DNA from: Elusimicrobia bacterium RIFCSPLOWO2_01_FULL_54_10
Lineage (GTDB): Bacteria > Elusimicrobiota > Elusimicrobia > 2-02-FULL-39-32
Direction of reading: 5' to 3'
DNA: 8,927 nt
NCBI GenBank assembly: GCA_001799975.1
Contig: MGUQ01000077.1
Coordinates: 1-8,927 of the forward strand
Positions within the stretch are counted from its first letter, which is position 1; each line of letters begins with the position of its first letter. Shown piece after piece: positions 6,357 through 8,927 of this stretch. The notes beneath the pieces were generated by a model. That model saw only the letters and a list, made by a program, of their open reading frames with translations, ran no database searches and was not told where the DNA came from. Position numbers and translations under genes: made by a program.

Positions 6357-6547
6357 AGGAAAAGCGCTGTCATTGCGGGCAGCTTCTGGCCGTGTGGCTG
6401 GAGGGATGCCTGGAAATCAAATGCCGCAGGTGCAAGCGGTTTGAAAAAGTGAGCTTGGAGGATTTGAGGGATTTTGTAACACAGAAAATCAAGGACAGAG
6501 GACTTTTAAGTCCGGAGCCATCTTTGGAAAAAAAGGGAGTCCAATGA
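6353..6547 (+). CDS. small Com-like zinc-finger protein
   Basis: A 64-aa protein beginning in the fur stop codon (ATGA), with AGAAGG 7 nt upstream (6340-6345). Its first half has a zinc-ribbon pattern: C6-x-C8-G, then LLAVWLEGCLEIKC, with C24-x2-C27 (CRRC) and a basic tail. The phrase 'LL..., EIKCxRCK' is typical of the Com family, named for the phage Mu protein that binds mom mRNA and activates its translation. Chromosomal Com-like proteins are widespread and mostly untested. The first knuckle is CxC rather than the usual CxxC. The second half (residues 33-64) is charged with no recognised domain. The stop overlaps the porin start (ATGA). A role in regulating the porin mRNA is conceivable by analogy only. 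A longer in-frame start at 6296 would lie deep in fur and is less likely. Confidence 0.8.
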   Translation: MKEKRCHCGQLLAVWLEGCLEIKCRRCKRFEKVSLEDLRDFVTQKIKDRGLLSPEPSLEKKGVQ

Positions 6548-7746
6548 AAATGAAAAGCAAAATGCTGTGGGTGGCGCTGGCCCTGCTGGCAGGGTCTATT
6601 GCGGCCCAGGCAGAGGAAACGGTGGAAGAGCGGCAGGCGGACCGGAGAGGCGAAGTGGTGGGGCCAGCCGGCCAGGGGATTTACACCAAGCCTGTGTGGA
6701 GGAAAATGGGGCGGGGCACGTATGTGGGCGGCTATGCCGACTTCGAATACAGAAACCGCCAGGACGGCAAGCAGAAATTCGAGGTGATCCGCGTGGTTCC
6801 TTTTATATATGCGGACATAGCCCCCGGAATCCGCTTTGCCACGGAAATTGAGTTTGAGCATGGCGGAGCCACTTCTGCCGGCGGCGGCGACGCCAAGCTG
6901 GAATTTGCAGTGCTGGATTATGACCTCTGGGGGGAAATGCTGGGCTTGAGAGGCGGCTTGGTGCTCATTCCTCTGGGAAAGTTCAATCTCATCCACGATT
7001 CGCCCATCAATGACTTGAATGACCGCCCGATCGTGAGCCGTTTCGTCCTGCCGTCCACATTCTTTGAGCCGGGAGCAGGGTTTTTCGGCACGGCCTATCC
7101 TGCCGGATCATTCAAGCTGGACTATCAGCTCTATGCCACCCAGGGTTTCAATGGAGGAACTGACGGCAACGGCAGAATCCGCAGTTCCGACGGCCTGCGC
7201 GGCGCCAGAAGCGCCGTGAACGGCAGCGGCGACAACAACGAAAACATCGCGGCCACGGGAAGGCTGGGCGTTTCGCCTTTCTTGGGGACGGATTTGGGTT
7301 TTTCATTTCATACCGGCACGTGGGACACCAAGGGCCAGAACGCTCTGACCGTGATGGCTTTGGACTGGGGATTTCAATGGAAGTTTCTTGAGTTTCTGGG
7401 CGAATATGGCAATGCTCAGATTCAAAGGGATTCCACCACCCACGCATCCGTTCCCGGCCGCATGGACGGCTATTACGGCCAGTTGAACGCCCACTTTCTT
7501 GAAGATGTCTTAAGGAAAGGCTCTGTGATGACCGGGGTGATCCGCTGGGACCATGCTGACTTAGACCTTTTGAACCAGACTTCTGCCCAAGCATCGAATG
7601 CCATGCAGCGGGCCACTCTGGGGCTCAACTGGAGGCCTGTGGAGCAGACCGTGTTTAAAATTGATTATCAGGTGAACTACGAAGACATGGCTCCAACCCG
7701 AGTCAACAACAATGCCTGGGTGGTGGGGTTTGCGACGTATTTCTAA
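6544..7746 (+). CDS. outer-membrane porin-like beta-barrel protein
   Basis: A 400-aa protein. A signal peptide (KMKSK, then WVALALLAGSIA) ends at AQA-EE (cleavage after residue 23). The mature part alternates beta-strands of amphipathic pattern with glycine and aspartate turns (TYVGGYADFEYRN, FEVIRVVPFIYADI, IRFATEIEFEHG, and near the end FKIDYQVNYE). The last residue is Phe (ATYF), the usual signal for the Bam insertion machinery. The segment LIPLGKFNLIHDSPINDL followed by RPIVSRFVLPSTFFEPG resembles OprO/OprP-type and related porins with a plug-like loop. I cannot name the solute. AGGGAG (6534-6539) lies 4 nt before the ATG, or 10 nt before the in-frame ATG at 6550. Placement in a Fur-controlled operon suggests a role in metal or metal-complex entry, but no TonB box or plug domain is seen, so it is not a TonB receptor. 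Confidence 0.85.
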   Translation: MKMKSKMLWVALALLAGSIAAQAEETVEERQADRRGEVVGPAGQGIYTKPVWRKMGRGTYVGGYADFEYRNRQDGKQKFEVIRVVPFIYADIAPGIRFATEIEFEHGGATSAGGGDAKLEFAVLDYDLWGEMLGLRGGLVLIPLGKFNLIHDSPINDLNDRPIVSRFVLPSTFFEPGAGFFGTAYPAGSFKLDYQLYATQGFNGGTDGNGRIRSSDGLRGARSAVNGSGDNNENIAATGRLGVSPFLGTDLGFSFHTGTWDTKGQNALTVMALDWGFQWKFLEFLGEYGNAQIQRDSTTHASVPGRMDGYYGQLNAHFLEDVLRKGSVMTGVIRWDHADLDLLNQTSAQASNAMQRATLGLNWRPVEQTVFKIDYQVNYEDMAPTRVNNNAWVVGFATYF

Positions 7747-8308
7747 AGCCGTTGTGTGTTTCCTTCTTGCCGCCTGCGCAATGCCTGCGCGGGCGGCGGG
7801 AAGCGACGCGGCTTATCCCGATTTTGTGGAGCAAGTTTTTTTGTCTAAGGAAGCGGCGCTCAAATCCGCGTTTCCGGCTTGTTCCGCCGTGGGGGAAACT
7901 ATCCATGTGTTATCAAAAGAGAAAAAAACGAGAATTGAAGGCCGTCTGGGATGGACTCTGGACGCATCAAGCATTACGGTTTACGGCTGCTCCAATGCTA
8001 TCGAGTCCCAGGGGCAAGCCGTGATTGCGGAAGAAATTGGAAAATTCAAGCCCATCACATTTATGGTCAAGGTGGGGGCCGGAGGCGAAGTGGAAAAAGT
8101 GGAAGTCATGACCTATCGCGAGCCCGTGGGCGCGGAAGTGAAAAGGACCCGTTTTACGCGGCAGTTTCGCGGCAAATCCGCGTCAAGCCCGCTTCGCATC
8201 AACCGCGACATTCTGAATGTCACGGGGGCCACCATGTCGGTACAGGCTATGACCGCCGGAGTGAAAAAATCTTTGATCATATTGGATGAGATCAACCATG
8301 GGAAATAA
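7712..8308 (+). CDS. exported FMN-binding domain protein (FMN_bind, RnfG/NqrC-like)
   Basis: A 198-aa protein; the FMN_bind domain covers residues ~85-192 and ends with the flavin motif TGAT (171-174, NVTGATMSVQAM), where Thr174 would receive FMN through a phosphoester bond made by ApbE. The aspartate usually three residues before the TGAT/SGAT is Leu here (Asp166 is five before). The N-terminus has an RRISK n-region, a hydrophobic core and LAAC (19-22), a good lipobox, so it may be a lipoprotein; type I cleavage after ARA (26-28) is the alternative. The listed ATG overlaps porin by 35 nt and has no ribosome site. TTG at 7730, preceded by GGGTGG (7718-7723), gives a neater signal peptide (MRRISKAVV) and may be the true start. 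FMN_bind proteins carry electrons outside the cytoplasm (Rnf, Nqr, NosR). The gene overlaps the downstream PepSY-type gene by 11 nt. Confidence 0.85.
   Translation: MPGWWGLRRISKAVVCFLLAACAMPARAAGSDAAYPDFVEQVFLSKEAALKSAFPACSAVGETIHVLSKEKKTRIEGRLGWTLDASSITVYGCSNAIESQGQAVIAEEIGKFKPITFMVKVGAGGEVEKVEVMTYREPVGAEVKRTRFTRQFRGKSASSPLRINRDILNVTGATMSVQAMTAGVKKSLIILDEINHGK
7770..7796 (+). other. strong RNA hairpin just after the porin stop
   Basis: CCGCCTGCGC (7770-7779) pairs with GCGCGGGCGG (7787-7796) over 10 positions (nine Watson-Crick, one G-U), with a 7-nt loop. It begins 24 nt after the porin stop and sits in the signal-peptide codons of the FMN-binding gene. There is no following T-run, so it is not a classical terminator. 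It could protect the 3' end of porin mRNA from exonucleases or slow ribosomes during export; it may also simply reflect GC-rich Ala/Cys/Arg codons. Confidence 0.45.
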
Positions 8309-8927
8309 AATTTGGTGGAAAAAGACCCATAACATCCTGGGGCTGCTGAGCGCCGTTTTCCTGCTCATTCTCCTGGTAACGGGGATTTTGCTTAACCACC
8401 CCGCGTGGCTCAAAGACAGCCGCGCCACGGCCATGGCCGTGCATCCTGCAGACTCAGAGCGGATGTATCAGGGGAGAAATGACGGCCTGCTGGTTTCGCA
8501 GGATGCGGGCGCCACCTGGGCCGAAGTGCCCATGCTTTACCCGCCCCGGGAAACAGCGGACGTTGAAATCTCCGCTCAAGGGAAAATCTATGCGGCTGAG
8601 AAATGGGGGGGAGTGATCGCCTCGAAGGACGATGGAAAAGTGTGGAAAAGCGTTTCTCTGCCTTTTGACGCGCAGGCGGACGGCATTGAGCTCAAAAATA
8701 TTTCCGCGGCAGGCAAGAAGGTGCTGCTGTTCACGTCCCACGGGTGGCTTGTGTCCAAGGATGAGGGGGAAAGCTGGGACGCGTCCCATTTTGACAAGAA
8801 CGCCAGGCCGCTCCGCCGGTTGATTCTCACGCTTCACAATGGATACTTTTTTGGTCCCAAGTTTGTCTGGCTCTATGATTTTTCCGCCGCGGCGCTCCTG
8901 GTTTTGATTGTGTCCGGGTTTGTGCTG
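8298..8927 (+). CDS. PepSY-type transmembrane protein with inserted Asp-box repeats (3' partial)
   Basis: The frame is open from the ATG at 8298 to the window end: 210 residues, no stop. Residues ~13-32 are transmembrane helix 1 in a PepSY_TM-like context (KKTHNILGLLSAV, VTGILLNH), with His11 and His34 flanking it. Residues ~40-165 are extracytoplasmic and hold three Asp-box motifs (S-x-D-x-G-x-x-W): 67-74 SQDAGATW, 109-116 SKDDGKVW and 153-160 SKDEGESW, spaced 42 and 44 residues like blades of a beta-propeller. Then LILTLHNGYFFGPKFVW (His180) leads into helix 2 (~192-210). The LHNG-FFG-LYD pattern is typical of PepSY-associated membrane proteins. Some PepSY_TM proteins act as ferric-siderophore or other reductases with membrane haem; the flanking histidines would suit that (inference). 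It overlaps the FMN-binding gene by 11 nt, suggesting coupled translation and electron exchange. Confidence 0.85.
   Translation, partial: MGNKIWWKKTHNILGLLSAVFLLILLVTGILLNHPAWLKDSRATAMAVHPADSERMYQGRNDGLLVSQDAGATWAEVPMLYPPRETADVEISAQGKIYAAEKWGGVIASKDDGKVWKSVSLPFDAQADGIELKNISAAGKKVLLFTSHGWLVSKDEGESWDASHFDKNARPLRRLILTLHNGYFFGPKFVWLYDFSAAALLVLIVSGFVL

Noticed and set aside
6370..6996. 208-codon open frame on the minus strand
   Set aside because: Antisense to the Com-like and porin genes; composition is that of a shadow frame.
7148..7594. 148-codon minus-strand frame rich in Arg, Ser and Cys
   Set aside because: The Cys/Arg-rich clusters come from the reverse of GC-rich porin codons and have no ordered zinc-site spacing.
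1..8927. CRISPR array, tRNA/rRNA, insertion sequence or prophage
   Set aside because: No regularly spaced direct repeats, no tRNA-like fold noticed, and no transposase, integrase or phage structural gene; the Com-like gene alone is not evidence of a Mu-like prophage.

Overview
The window looks like a piece of chromosome from a moderately GC-rich, Gram-negative bacterium. An outer-membrane barrel protein with a C-terminal aromatic residue, a periplasmic SurA/PpiD-type chaperone fragment and a bactofilin/M23 cell-shape pair all require a double-membrane envelope. I cannot name the phylum. The mixture would fit an uncultured lineage (deltaproteobacterial or Omnitrophota/Elusimicrobiota-like), but that is only a guess. 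The gene packing is extremely tight: most neighbours overlap by 1 to 35 nt, and the only real intergenic gap is about 130 bp.

Left block (1-3091, + strand): the 3' end of a glycolate/lactate-type oxidase flavoprotein, in which a GlcD C-terminus runs in frame into a shortened GlcE-like FAD-binding domain. It is followed by its iron-sulfur partner GlcF and then a CapA-family metallophosphatase-fold protein, each joined by an ATGA stop/start overlap. A strong nested palindrome (236-289) sits exactly at the GlcD/GlcE junction and is translated as the linker.

Middle block (3067-5782): an orphan SurA_N/PpiD-N-like membrane-anchored protein (-), a small HEAT-like protein (+) squeezed between minus-strand genes and sharing start-codon bases with the SurA_N gene, and a minus-strand two-gene operon. 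That operon encodes an M23 (LytM) endopeptidase with a cytoplasmic tail, transmembrane segment and coiled coil, followed by a bactofilin. This is a cell-shape module resembling the described bactofilin/LmdC and CcmA/Csd pairs.

Right block (5861-8927, + strand): a consensus sigma-70 promoter (TTGACA, 17 bp, TATAAT) followed at once by a 15/19 match to the E. coli Fur box. It drives a translationally coupled set: a Fur-family regulator, a 64-aa Com-like zinc-finger protein, an outer-membrane porin-like barrel, an FMN-binding-domain secreted protein or lipoprotein, and a PepSY-type transmembrane protein that runs off the window. The PepSY-type protein carries three Asp-box (BNR) repeats between its two membrane segments. 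My reading is a metal(iron)-responsive, self-regulated envelope module combining an outer-membrane channel, a periplasmic flavin carrier and an inner-membrane possible electron-transfer protein. This is the most interesting part of the window. The gene-family assignments are reasonably firm, but the joint function is inference.
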